Below are positions 6,839 to 12,739 of a stretch of DNA of 12,739 nucleotides, in pieces. Within the stretch, counting starts at the first letter, position 1; the number at the start of each line of letters is the position of its first letter. The notes below the pieces were generated by a model. It was not told the origin of the DNA. It made no database searches and was given only the letters and a program-made list of their open reading frames with translations. The DNA lies in NCBI GenBank assembly GCA_964589285.1, contig CAZPSP010000074.1, forward strand, positions 1-12,739, read 5' to 3'. The position numbers were made by a program, and so were the translations under genes. This DNA is from DAOUEG01 sp964589285. Its GTDB lineage: Bacteria; Chloroflexota; Dehalococcoidia; Dehalococcoidales; RBG-16-60-22.

Positions 6839-7501
6839 CTAGAGTTCAATTTCTTTCAAATCATCAGCCGGCGTTAAGGCAGCCTCTGTCAAGGCCTGGA
6901 CTTCCGGGAAGGTCCATCCCGGCGCCAGTTCCCGGAGAACCAGGCCGCTTTTCGTGACCTCGATCACGGCCAGGTCGGTAATTATCAGGCTTACGCACCG
7001 CTGTGCCGTCAAGGGATAGCTGCATTGCCGGACGATGCGCGGCTCTCCTTCCCGGGTAGTATGCAGCATGGTCACAATTACTCTTTTTGCGCCCGCGGCG
7101 AGGTCCATACCGCCTCCCATGCCCGTGGCCGGCCGGCCCGGACGGCCCCAATTGGCGAGGTCGCCGTTTTCCGAGACCTGGTAAGCCCCCAGGACGACGA
7201 TATCGATATGTCCTCCCCGGATCATATCAAACGACGCGGCGCTATCAAAAAAGCACATGCCGGGCAAAGGAGTCACCGGCTGGTCCGAAGCGTTAATGAG
7301 CTCATAGTCTTTTTCTTCTTCCGCGGCAAAGGCTCCATATCCCATAACGCCGTTCTCGGCCTGGAAAAAGACGGAACGTCCTTCCGGGACCAGGTTGGCG
7401 CACAGACCCGGCATGCCGTAGCCGAGATTGACCACCGCGCCATCGAAAAACTCCCTGGCGGCCCTCATGGCGACAGTCTGTTCGTCAAGCCGTTCTTTCA
7501 T
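6839..7501 (-). CDS. family I CoA-transferase, beta subunit (3-oxoacid/acetoacetate CoA-transferase type)
   Basis: This is the 220-residue catalytic B subunit of a family I (glutaconate/3-oxoacid type) CoA-transferase, which moves CoA between an acyl-CoA and a free acid through a glutamyl-CoA thioester. The active-site Glu is Glu49 in FQAENGVMGYG, matching the family ENG motif. Also visible are GMGGGMDLAAGAKRVIVTM and the DLAVIEV segment near the C-terminus. I place the start at 7501, not at the longer 7552 start: the ATG at 7499-7501 overlaps the A-subunit TGA as ATGA, has GGAGG 9 nt upstream, and begins the conserved KERLDEQ. The two subunits are translationally coupled. Acetate/acetoacetate or another short acid is plausible, but the substrate pair cannot be told from sequence alone. 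Confidence 0.93.
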   Translation of the reverse strand: MKERLDEQTVAMRAAREFFDGAVVNLGYGMPGLCANLVPEGRSVFFQAENGVMGYGAFAAEEEKDYELINASDQPVTPLPGMCFFDSAASFDMIRGGHIDIVVLGAYQVSENGDLANWGRPGRPATGMGGGMDLAAGAKRVIVTMLHTTREGEPRIVRQCSYPLTAQRCVSLIITDLAVIEVTKSGLVLRELAPGWTFPEVQALTEAALTPADDLKEIEL

Positions 7502-8211
7502 TGACCCGCCTCCACGATGCGTGATACGTAAACATGAGGGGTGACGATGCATTCGGGGTCGAGGTCACCAACGGGAACGATTCCATCGACCTCGACGATG
7601 GTAGTCCCGGCAGCAGCAGCCATTACCGGATTGAAACAGCGGGCGGTCCCCCGGTAGACCAGGTTGCCCAGCGAATCCGCTTTGTGGGCCTTTATCAGGG
7701 CGAAATCAGCAGTGAGCGGCATTTCCAGGATATACTCGCGTCCATTCATCACTTTCTTTTCCTTGCCTTCTGCAACGACCGTTCCCACGCCAACCGGCGT
7801 GTAAAATCCTCCCAGCCCTCCGCCACCGCACCTGATACGTTCGGCAAGGGTACCCTGCGGCACCGTTTCTATTTCGACCCTTCCTTCTTTATATAACAAC
7901 TCTATGGGAGAGGTCGGCGGCATACCCCCGAGCGCCGGCATGGACCCGATGAATTTCTTGACCCGCCCTTTTTCGAACAGGAGACCCAGGTCCTGGTAAC
8001 CCTCCGGTTTGATGCGCTTGCTGAGATCGAAACCGACACCGCCGAGGTTGGCAATGATGGTCAGGTCCCCGGCCCCCTGCCTGGCAAGTGCGACGATAAG
8101 GTTAACGGGAAGCCCTCCGAAAGACCCGAAGCCGCCGATCATGATCGTGGCCCCGTCAAAGATACCAGAGACCGCCTCATCACAGTTCCGGAATATTTTA
8201 CTGACCGTCAT
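7498..8211 (-). CDS. family I CoA-transferase, alpha subunit (3-oxoacid/acetoacetate CoA-transferase type)
   Basis: This is the 237-residue A subunit pairing with the B subunit encoded directly downstream. Family features: IMIGGFGSFGGLP (24-35), the glycine-rich oxyanion/CoA loop, then GGGGLGGFYTPVGVGT (129-144), and YRGTARCFNPVMAAAA (186-201). Its length is normal for AtoD/ScoA-type subunits. The start is supported by TAGGAG 6 nt upstream. It is the first gene of a two-gene unit with an ATGA overlap into the B subunit, and a candidate promoter lies at 8253-8281. The gene symbol is left open because 3-oxoadipate, acetoacetate and other oxoacid transferases share these motifs. Confidence 0.93.
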   Translation of the reverse strand: MTVSKIFRNCDEAVSGIFDGATIMIGGFGSFGGLPVNLIVALARQGAGDLTIIANLGGVGFDLSKRIKPEGYQDLGLLFEKGRVKKFIGSMPALGGMPPTSPIELLYKEGRVEIETVPQGTLAERIRCGGGGLGGFYTPVGVGTVVAEGKEKKVMNGREYILEMPLTADFALIKAHKADSLGNLVYRGTARCFNPVMAAAAGTTIVEVDGIVPVGDLDPECIVTPHVYVSRIVEAGQ

Positions 8212-8252
8212 AAGAACTCCTATGAAGAAGTAGTCTATTGCAAGCTCTCACC

Positions 8253-8281
8253 ATTATTGTTGATTATGCCGGGATTAGCAA
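8253..8281 (-). promoter_or_regulatory. candidate promoter of the CoA-transferase genes
   Basis: On the minus strand, TTGCTA (8276-8281, 4/6 match to the -35 consensus), a 17-bp spacer and AATAAT (8253-8258, 5/6 match to the -10 consensus) lie about 42 bp upstream of the A-subunit start. The spacing is optimal but the -35 is weak. Confidence 0.4.
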
Positions 8282-8493
8282 CACTTGGTACAAAATAACC
8301 GGTAAACACAATATGGGGGTGTTTTGTTGGGGGAATTCCAGCAGTTCGAGACGGTCCAAGTTCCTGACGCAGCCTTCGATGTCGGTAACATCGGGACCGG
8401 CAGGCGGCAAACAATACCGGAACGGCATTTTCACGTGATGATCTTCTTGAAGTACGGGATATACTATGAGAAAATACTCCAAAATGATAGGCC

Positions 8494-8508
8494 TCGATGG
8501 AGCATCGA
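8494..8508. repeat. inverted repeat upstream of the GH2 gene
   Basis: TCGATG-GAG-CATCGA is a perfect palindrome with 6-bp arms and a 3-bp centre, ending 68 bp before the GH2 start codon. It could be an operator or an mRNA leader hairpin. There is no U-tract after it, so it is not a standard terminator. Confidence 0.35.
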
Positions 8509-8576
8509 TTCCCGAAAAACCCGGTAACTTGTGGTTCTTAAAACAGCACTGACTATGTACCTGAGAGGATGATATT

Positions 8577-10940
8577 ATGACGAGAAAAGTTGAGTTAATG
8601 AACGGCGGGTGGCGGTTCAATCCGGGTGATGTGCGGGATGGTGAATCCCCGGACCTGGATGATTCCGGATGGAGATTGCTCGACCTTCCCCATGACTGGA
8701 GCATCGAAGGTCAGTTCAGGCATTTACGGGAAGAAACCGGCAAATCTGCGGAAGACCCGGACCATAACATAGGATATTTACCCGGCGGCACCGGCTGGTA
8801 CCGCAAATCGTTCTATGCTCTCAATGATTTCGCCGATAAGGTCGTGATGGTCCAGTTCGATGGCATTTACAAGAACTCGTCAGTCTGGATCAACGGGCAT
8901 CACCTGGGAGAGCGCCCGTATGGTTACTCCTCCTTTTGGTATGATCTCACGCCGCATCTCCGGGCGGGAAAACAAAACCTGCTGGCGGTCAGGGTGGACA
9001 ACAGGGGAGTCGGCAGCAGATGGTATACCGGTTCCGGCATTTACCGCAAAGTCCAGCTCTATATCTGCGACAAAATCCATATCATGCCCTGGGGCACCTG
9101 CTGGACCACGCCGGCAATCACGAAAGAGCGGGCAGACGTGGAATTGAAAGTAGCCGTTTCCAACAGGTCCGGTGACAGGTCGCCGGAAATCCACGTGGTT
9201 TCCGAGGTAATCTACAAAGAGGCAACCGTCGCCAGAGCCGACGGCCGGATAACCCTCGATGCGCCGGAAACCGGGGTTACGCAACGATTCCAGATCGACA
9301 ATCCGAAGCTGTGGTCTCCGGACACACCGGAGCTTTACCAGATAAAAACGATGCTCTACCGGAACGGGCATCTGATAGATGAGTGTCTGACGCCGATGGG
9401 CATCAGGAGTTTCCGGTTCGATCCCGATACCGGGTTCTATCTCAACGGTGAGAACCTGAAACTCAAAGGCGTGTGCCTGCACCATGACAACGGCTGCCTC
9501 GGCGCGCGGGTATACAAACATGCCATCCGGCGCAAACTCGCAATCATGAAAGAAATGGGCTGTAACGCGGTCCGTACCAGTCATAATCCTCCCAGCCGGG
9601 AGTTCCTCGACCTCTGCGACGAGATGGGGTTCATGGTCATGGCCGAGCTGTTCGATGAGTGGACCGTTCCCAAGACGCCTGCCGGGTATACCAGGCATTT
9701 CAATGAATGGTACGAGAAGGACGCCCGTGATTTCATCCGCCGGGACAGGAACCACCCCAGTATTATCATCTGGAGCTGCGGCAATGAAGTGCCGGAACAG
9801 AAAACGAAAGAGGGTGTGGAGATCCTGCGCCAATTGCTGGATATCTTCCACGAAGAAGACCCCTCCCGGCCCGTCACCCAGGGATGCGACAAAATGAAAG
9901 AAGCCAATGAAACAGGCTTCACCGACCTGCTGGATATCGCCGGGTACAATTACTACGGTGATAAAGTGATCGGCCCGGACGATGACAAATACTCCTTCCG
10001 CTGCGCGTACGACATCGAGCATGAAACGTACCCGGAGCGTAAGATAATCGGCACGGAGAACGCTTCCGCCTTCAACACACGGGGCATTTACCGTTATCCC
10101 CTCGTTGCCGCCAGGGAAGAAAAAAAGGCGGAAGACTTTTACTGTTCGGCCTATGATGTCACCAGCGAGGTACCGCTGATCATTCTCAAGACGAGGCCGT
10201 ATGTCAGCGGCATGTTCGCCTGGACGGGCTTCGACTACATCGGAGAGCCGACGCCCTACACCTGGCCGGCCCGGAGTTCGCAGTTCGGTATCGTCGATCT
10301 CTGCGGTTTTCCCAAGGATACCTATTACCTGTACAAGAGCCAGTGGACGGACGCGCCCATGGTCCATATCGTTCCCGGCAACTGGAACTGGCATGAAGGA
10401 ATGACGGTCCCTGTCTGGGTCTACACCAATTGCGATTCCGTCGAGCTTTTTCTCAACGGGAAGTCTCTCGGCGAGAAGGCCATGAACGAACGGAGCGATA
10501 CGCTGCACCTTGCCTGGGAGGTCCCCTACGAACCCGGTGAGCTTAAAGCCGTAGCGAGAAAAAATGGGGGGGTTTCCGCCTCAACCGCGGTGCGGACGGC
10601 TAAGTTCCCTTACCGGATAGAGATGAAATCTGACAGCGCCGATGCCGGCAGAAACGATATCGTACACCTGGCAACGAGCATCCATGACGTCGATGGAACC
10701 ATCGTGCCGGTGGCCGATAACCTGGTTAAGTTCACCGTCGAAGGACCGGGCAGGATCATCGGTGTGGACAATGGCAACCCGATCAGCCACGAACCGTTCA
10801 TCGATGAGCAGGTCCATGCTTTCAACGGGTATTGCCTCGCGGTCATGCAATGCACCGGCGATGCGGGAACCATCAAGGTCAGGGCTACATCTGCGGGTCT
10901 TAAAGCATCGGAGATCACCGTTCGAGCCGTGACGCCCTAA
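8577..10940 (+). CDS. glycoside hydrolase family 2 enzyme (beta-galactosidase-like)
   Basis: This is a 787-residue GH2 retaining glycosidase. Layout: N-terminal sugar-binding jelly-roll (about 1-170, with YLPGGTGWYRKSF and VWINGHHLG), immunoglobulin-like domain (about 180-280), TIM barrel (about 285-560), then two C-terminal beta domains, a DUF4982-like part (about 580-670) and an Ig/Big-like tail (about 680-787, ending in a VDNGNP motif region). The acid/base is Glu404 (SCGNEVPE) and the nucleophile Glu494 (GTENAS). The His/Asn motifs GVCLHHDNG (298-306) and RTSHNPPS (333-340) are also present. There is no signal peptide, so it acts on imported oligosaccharides or glycosides. The C-terminal pair is typical of beta-galactosidase-like GH2 proteins, but beta-glucuronidase or other specificity is possible. 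It has no transporter or regulator neighbour, and its stop overlaps that of the convergent metV. GAGAGGAT lies 8-9 nt upstream of the ATG. Confidence 0.95.
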   Translation: MTRKVELMNGGWRFNPGDVRDGESPDLDDSGWRLLDLPHDWSIEGQFRHLREETGKSAEDPDHNIGYLPGGTGWYRKSFYALNDFADKVVMVQFDGIYKNSSVWINGHHLGERPYGYSSFWYDLTPHLRAGKQNLLAVRVDNRGVGSRWYTGSGIYRKVQLYICDKIHIMPWGTCWTTPAITKERADVELKVAVSNRSGDRSPEIHVVSEVIYKEATVARADGRITLDAPETGVTQRFQIDNPKLWSPDTPELYQIKTMLYRNGHLIDECLTPMGIRSFRFDPDTGFYLNGENLKLKGVCLHHDNGCLGARVYKHAIRRKLAIMKEMGCNAVRTSHNPPSREFLDLCDEMGFMVMAELFDEWTVPKTPAGYTRHFNEWYEKDARDFIRRDRNHPSIIIWSCGNEVPEQKTKEGVEILRQLLDIFHEEDPSRPVTQGCDKMKEANETGFTDLLDIAGYNYYGDKVIGPDDDKYSFRCAYDIEHETYPERKIIGTENASAFNTRGIYRYPLVAAREEKKAEDFYCSAYDVTSEVPLIILKTRPYVSGMFAWTGFDYIGEPTPYTWPARSSQFGIVDLCGFPKDTYYLYKSQWTDAPMVHIVPGNWNWHEGMTVPVWVYTNCDSVELFLNGKSLGEKAMNERSDTLHLAWEVPYEPGELKAVARKNGGVSASTAVRTAKFPYRIEMKSDSADAGRNDIVHLATSIHDVDGTIVPVADNLVKFTVEGPGRIIGVDNGNPISHEPFIDEQVHAFNGYCLAVMQCTGDAGTIKVRATSAGLKASEITVRAVTP

Positions 10941-11587
10941 CTGCGCGAGGCGACAGTTCCCGGATGCAAGCGGGTAGTGTTATCATACCCGAAGATAGTC
11001 CGCAGATTATCGAGCCTGCCCTGCTGCCGGAGACGCTCGTAGATCAGTTCCCAGGCGCAGTCCTTGTTGCGGTCGGCCTCGCATTTTCCATAGTTGGCGC
11101 CGCCGCACGGCCCGTTGAGCAGTCCCTTGGCGCAGATGGTCACCGGGCATATGCCGCCATACAGAGCCAGCCGGCAGTCCCCGCAGGCGCGGCACCGTTC
11201 CGACCATAATCCCTCGGCCTCGGTAACGCCGATGAACCGGGTGTTCACCGCCGGGATGACCGGCACGGTCTGCAGCAGTTCAGCCACCAGTTGAACGCCT
11301 GCCCCGCAGGCCATGGACAGGACGGCGTCGCAGGTCCTGGCTTCTGCAAGGACAGGTTCGATAAACTCCCGGTCGCACTGCCGCTGGACCGTCGCCTTGG
11401 CGATGACCAGGCCATTCCCTTCCAGCCGGCTGCTCATGGCGAGCTGCGACGCGAGGAGTTCGACTTCCTTTTCACCCCCGGCCATACTGACGCTGACGCA
11501 GGTGCCGCAGCCGAGCACGAACACCTTCCGGCAGCCCTTCAGGCTGGTACGTATTTCGTCGTAAGGTTTTCTTTCTCCGATGATCAT
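10937..11587 (-). CDS. metV: methylene-tetrahydrofolate reductase C-terminal (zinc/Fe-S) protein, MetV
   Basis: This 216-residue, cysteine-rich protein is of the MTHFR C-terminal family (MetV). MetV partners the flavoprotein MetF in the methylene-THF reductase of acetogens and related anaerobes and is thought to pass electrons through Fe-S clusters. Visible: an N-terminal half with VFVLGCGTC (Cys27, Cys30), Cys71 and CGAGVQ (Cys94), and a C-terminal ferredoxin-like cluster region with Cys132, 135, 138, 147, 152, 161, 169 and 177 (CRACGDC, GGICPVTICAKGLLNGPCGG, KCEADRNKDC). The start overlaps the mvhD stop as ATGA, so it is coupled to mvhD. No metF follows: the next gene is the convergent GH2, whose stop codon overlaps that of metV (10937-10940). 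metF must lie elsewhere or be missing. Confidence 0.93.
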   Translation of the reverse strand: MIIGERKPYDEIRTSLKGCRKVFVLGCGTCVSVSMAGGEKEVELLASQLAMSSRLEGNGLVIAKATVQRQCDREFIEPVLAEARTCDAVLSMACGAGVQLVAELLQTVPVIPAVNTRFIGVTEAEGLWSERCRACGDCRLALYGGICPVTICAKGLLNGPCGGANYGKCEADRNKDCAWELIYERLRQQGRLDNLRTIFGYDNTTRLHPGTVASRS

Positions 11588-12018
11588 CCCGCCGCGGCTC
11601 CCTCTCTGAGTTTCAACGGGTTCGGCCCGAGGCGCCGCGCCCGGTCCGTCATCTCCCGGCAGGCTGCCGCGAAGAGGACCGCGTCCGAGGCGCCGATATT
11701 ATACATCTCCAACCGTTCGCTCTCGATGCCGACTTCTTCAAGAAGTCTTTTCGCTATTTGTACCCGCTGTTTGGCCCTGATATTTCCTTCCAGGAAATGG
11801 CAATCGCCTTCCTCTCAGCCGGCGACGAACGCGGCGTCGATCCCTTCTTCGAAGGCCTTGAGCAAGTAAGCCGTCTCGATCTTGCCGGTGCACATCGTCT
11901 TGATGACCCGGACGTTGGAGGGATATTCCAGCCGCATGGAGCCGGCCAGGTCCGCCGCCGAATAGGCGCAGTAATGGCAGCAGAACGCAATAACGGTAGG
12001 TTCGTATGCTTCATTCAT
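11584..12018 (-). CDS. mvhD: MvhD-like hydrogenase/heterodisulfide reductase delta subunit, selenocysteine-containing
   Basis: This is a 144-residue [2Fe-2S] electron-transfer subunit of the MvhD/FrhD family that docks on HdrA. The N-terminal part has CCHYCAYSAADLAG (Cys13, Cys14, Cys17) and MCTG (Cys43), followed by LLKAFEEGIDAAFVAG. Codon 68 (11815-11817) is UGA. Read through in the same frame, it continues EEGDCHFLEGNIRAKQRV and onward to a normal C-terminus, ending at UGA 11584-11586 in an ATGA overlap with metV. The family has Cys at position 68 (GC-x-x-GDCH), so Sec replaces a conserved Cys. A SECIS-like hairpin follows. The total length is normal for the family. The start is supported by AGGTGA, 12 bp after hdrA. 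A plain nonsense mutation is less likely because no frame shift or decay is seen after the UGA. Selenocysteine versions are known in methanogen VhuD. Confidence 0.88.
11782..11798 (-). promoter_or_regulatory. SECIS-like hairpin for UGA recoding in mvhD
   Basis: On the coding strand the mRNA reads ATTTCCT-GGA-AGGAAAT, a perfect 7-bp stem with a 3-nt loop. The loop starts 23 nt after the UGA (11815-11817). Bacterial SECIS elements lie within the ORF just after the UGA, with an apical loop about 16-37 nt away and a G among its first two bases; all of these hold. A competing fold, GGAAGGC with GCC and TTCC around a GATT loop, starts only about 9 nt from the UGA and shares the TTTCC strand. Confidence 0.75.
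11815..11817 (-). other. in-frame UGA read as selenocysteine (Sec68 of MvhD)
   Basis: The UGA interrupts an otherwise intact MvhD frame at a codon where homologues have cysteine. UGA also ends the moaD-like gene, the CoA-transferase A subunit and mvhD itself, so UGA is a genuine stop in this genome. Context-dependent recoding is a better explanation than a changed genetic code. Confidence 0.85.
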
Positions 12019-12030
12019 AGTTTCACCTGT

Positions 12031-12739
12031 TTACGGAAATGCGCCGGAAAGCGCTTCTATCTTGGCGATGACCTGGGCGTCCCGGTAGTGCTGCAGGCTG
12101 ATTGCTTTGCGCGGACAGGCCCCGGCGCAGATGCCGCAGCCCTGGCAGGCGGCGGCTTCAATCTCTGCCACGCCGTCCCTGTTGATACGCGGCACACCGA
12201 AAGGGCAGGAACGGACGCAGGTCAGACACGCCACGCAGCGGTCGCCGTCAACCACGGACACGACACCGCCGGCCGTGAGGTGAGATTTGGACAACACCGT
12301 GACCGCCCGCGAGACCGCCCCCTGTGCCTGGATGATCGATTCCTTTAGCGGTTTGGGAGAATGGGCCAGGCCGCACAGGTACATGCCCTCGTTGATGAAA
12401 TCCAGCGGCCGCAGCTTCATATGGGCTTCCATAAAAAATCCGTCCTCGGTCAGCGGGAGCTTCAGCAGACCGGCCAGGTCTTCCGCGTCATCGCGGGGAC
12501 GGATGCCCGCGCTCAATACCACCAGGTCCGGTTCCAGCACGATATCGGTCCCCAGCGCCAGGTTGTAGACGGCTATCCTTAAACAACCGTCCCTCTCGAT
12601 AATTTCCGGCTTCCGTTCGGGGCTGTAATTGATAAACAGCACTCCCAGTTGGCGGGCTTTTTTGTACTGGAGTTCGTGCATGCCGTAGGTGCGGATGTCC
12701 CGGTAAAGTATATAAACGTCCGTTTCCGGGTCGGCCTCT
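12031..12739 (-). CDS. hdrA: heterodisulfide reductase subunit A (HdrA), C-terminal part; 5' end outside window
   Basis: This is the last 235 residues or so of HdrA, the FAD/Fe-S core of heterodisulfide-reductase-type electron-bifurcating complexes. The frame stays open to the window edge and is no start at the internal Met at 12681: upstream codons read DVYILYRDIRTYG, a conserved HdrA segment. Visible are the C-terminal part of the FAD domain (DLVVLSAGIRP, GMYLCGLAHSPKPLKESIIQAQGA) and two [4Fe-4S] ferredoxin motifs, CVACLTCVRSCPFG and CQGCGICAGACPRKA. It is followed 12 bp later by mvhD and then metV, forming one operon. In such sets HdrA bifurcates or confurcates electrons between ferredoxin and a second carrier, with MvhD as electron entry or exit. 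HdrB/HdrC are not seen and may lie upstream. Confidence 0.95.
   Translation of the reverse strand, partial: EADPETDVYILYRDIRTYGMHELQYKKARQLGVLFINYSPERKPEIIERDGCLRIAVYNLALGTDIVLEPDLVVLSAGIRPRDDAEDLAGLLKLPLTEDGFFMEAHMKLRPLDFINEGMYLCGLAHSPKPLKESIIQAQGAVSRAVTVLSKSHLTAGGVVSVVDGDRCVACLTCVRSCPFGVPRINRDGVAEIEAAACQGCGICAGACPRKAISLQHYRDAQVIAKIEALSGAFP

Larger units (their letters stand above)
8212..8576. other. 365-bp divergent intergenic region upstream of CoA-transferase and GH2 genes
   Basis: No gene is called here. A short open frame on the plus strand (8324-8527) uses a TTG start and encodes about 67 residues without recognisable similarity. A minus-strand frame runs from inside the GH2 gene into this region and looks like a shadow. 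The region contains a candidate CoA-transferase promoter (8253-8281), two G5 runs (8315-8319 and 8329-8333) separated by TGTTTTGTT, and a perfect 6-bp-arm hairpin at 8494-8508. No clear promoter for the GH2 gene could be assigned. Confidence 0.5.

Noticed and set aside
8264..8704. 146-codon minus-strand frame in the CoA-transferase/GH2 intergenic region
   Set aside because: It begins inside the GH2 coding region on the opposite strand, has no ribosome-binding site and matches no family I know.
8880..10508. 542-codon open frame on the minus strand inside the GH2 gene
   Set aside because: It lies wholly antisense to a GH2 gene with intact catalytic motifs. Its translation has no recognisable domain, so it is a shadow caused by GC-biased codons.
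11815..12018. mvhD as a truncated 67-residue pseudogene
   Set aside because: The frame after the UGA is intact, family-like, of normal total length and ends in a coupled overlap with metV. The UGA sits at a conserved Cys codon with a SECIS-like hairpin, so recoding explains it better.
1..12739. CRISPR array, tRNA/rRNA genes, insertion sequence or prophage
   Set aside because: No regularly spaced repeats, no tRNA-like T-loop with CCA context, no transposase or integrase motifs were found on either strand by reading.

Overview
The window looks like chromosome from a strict anaerobe of moderately high GC that uses selenocysteine and has at least part of a Wood-Ljungdahl (acetyl-CoA) type C1 pathway. 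The evidence is a tungsten/molybdenum aldehyde:ferredoxin oxidoreductase, an HdrA-MvhD-MetV set, and an in-frame UGA in mvhD followed by a SECIS-like hairpin. Dehalococcoidia-type Chloroflexota, Desulfobacterota or anaerobic Firmicutes would all fit. No ribosomal RNA or other phylogenetic marker is present, so the lineage is a guess.

Layout from left to right. (1) 1-794: an AT-richer block with a two-gene HicB/HicA toxin-antitoxin module (+) and about 170 bp without a recognisable gene. (2) 795-6103, all on the minus strand: a tight four-gene operon transcribed as aldehyde:ferredoxin oxidoreductase (AOR), an M24 peptidase-fold protein with degraded metal ligands, an FAD-dependent fumarate-reductase/ketosteroid-dehydrogenase-like oxidoreductase, and an NAD-type short-chain dehydrogenase. 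(3) 6275-6541 (+): a MoaD/ThiS-like protein ending in Gly-Gly, divergent from the AOR. The shared intergenic region holds a perfect 15-bp palindrome over the -35 element. (4) 6839-8211 (-): the two subunits of a family I CoA-transferase, coupled by an ATGA overlap. (5) 8577-10940 (+): a glycoside hydrolase family 2 enzyme. (6) 10937-12739 (-): hdrA (5' end outside the window), mvhD and metV, an electron-transfer/bifurcation cassette for methylene-tetrahydrofolate reduction.

The main result is in region 6. Conventional ORF calling breaks mvhD after 67 codons at a UGA. Read as selenocysteine, that UGA gives a full-length 144-residue MvhD in the same frame. The Sec falls at the position of the Cys in the family's conserved GC-x-x-GDCH motif. 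The gene then ends in a 4-bp ATGA overlap with metV. A 7-bp perfect hairpin with a G-starting loop lies 23 nt after the UGA, as expected for a bacterial SECIS.

How the genes may work together (inference): AOR, FAD oxidoreductase, SDR and CoA-transferase are the kinds of enzyme used to oxidise and activate organic acids, aldehydes or alicyclic compounds anaerobically. The electrons would reach ferredoxin and NAD, and HdrA/MvhD could redistribute them towards MetV-linked methylene-THF reduction. The substrate of the AOR operon cannot be read from the sequence.
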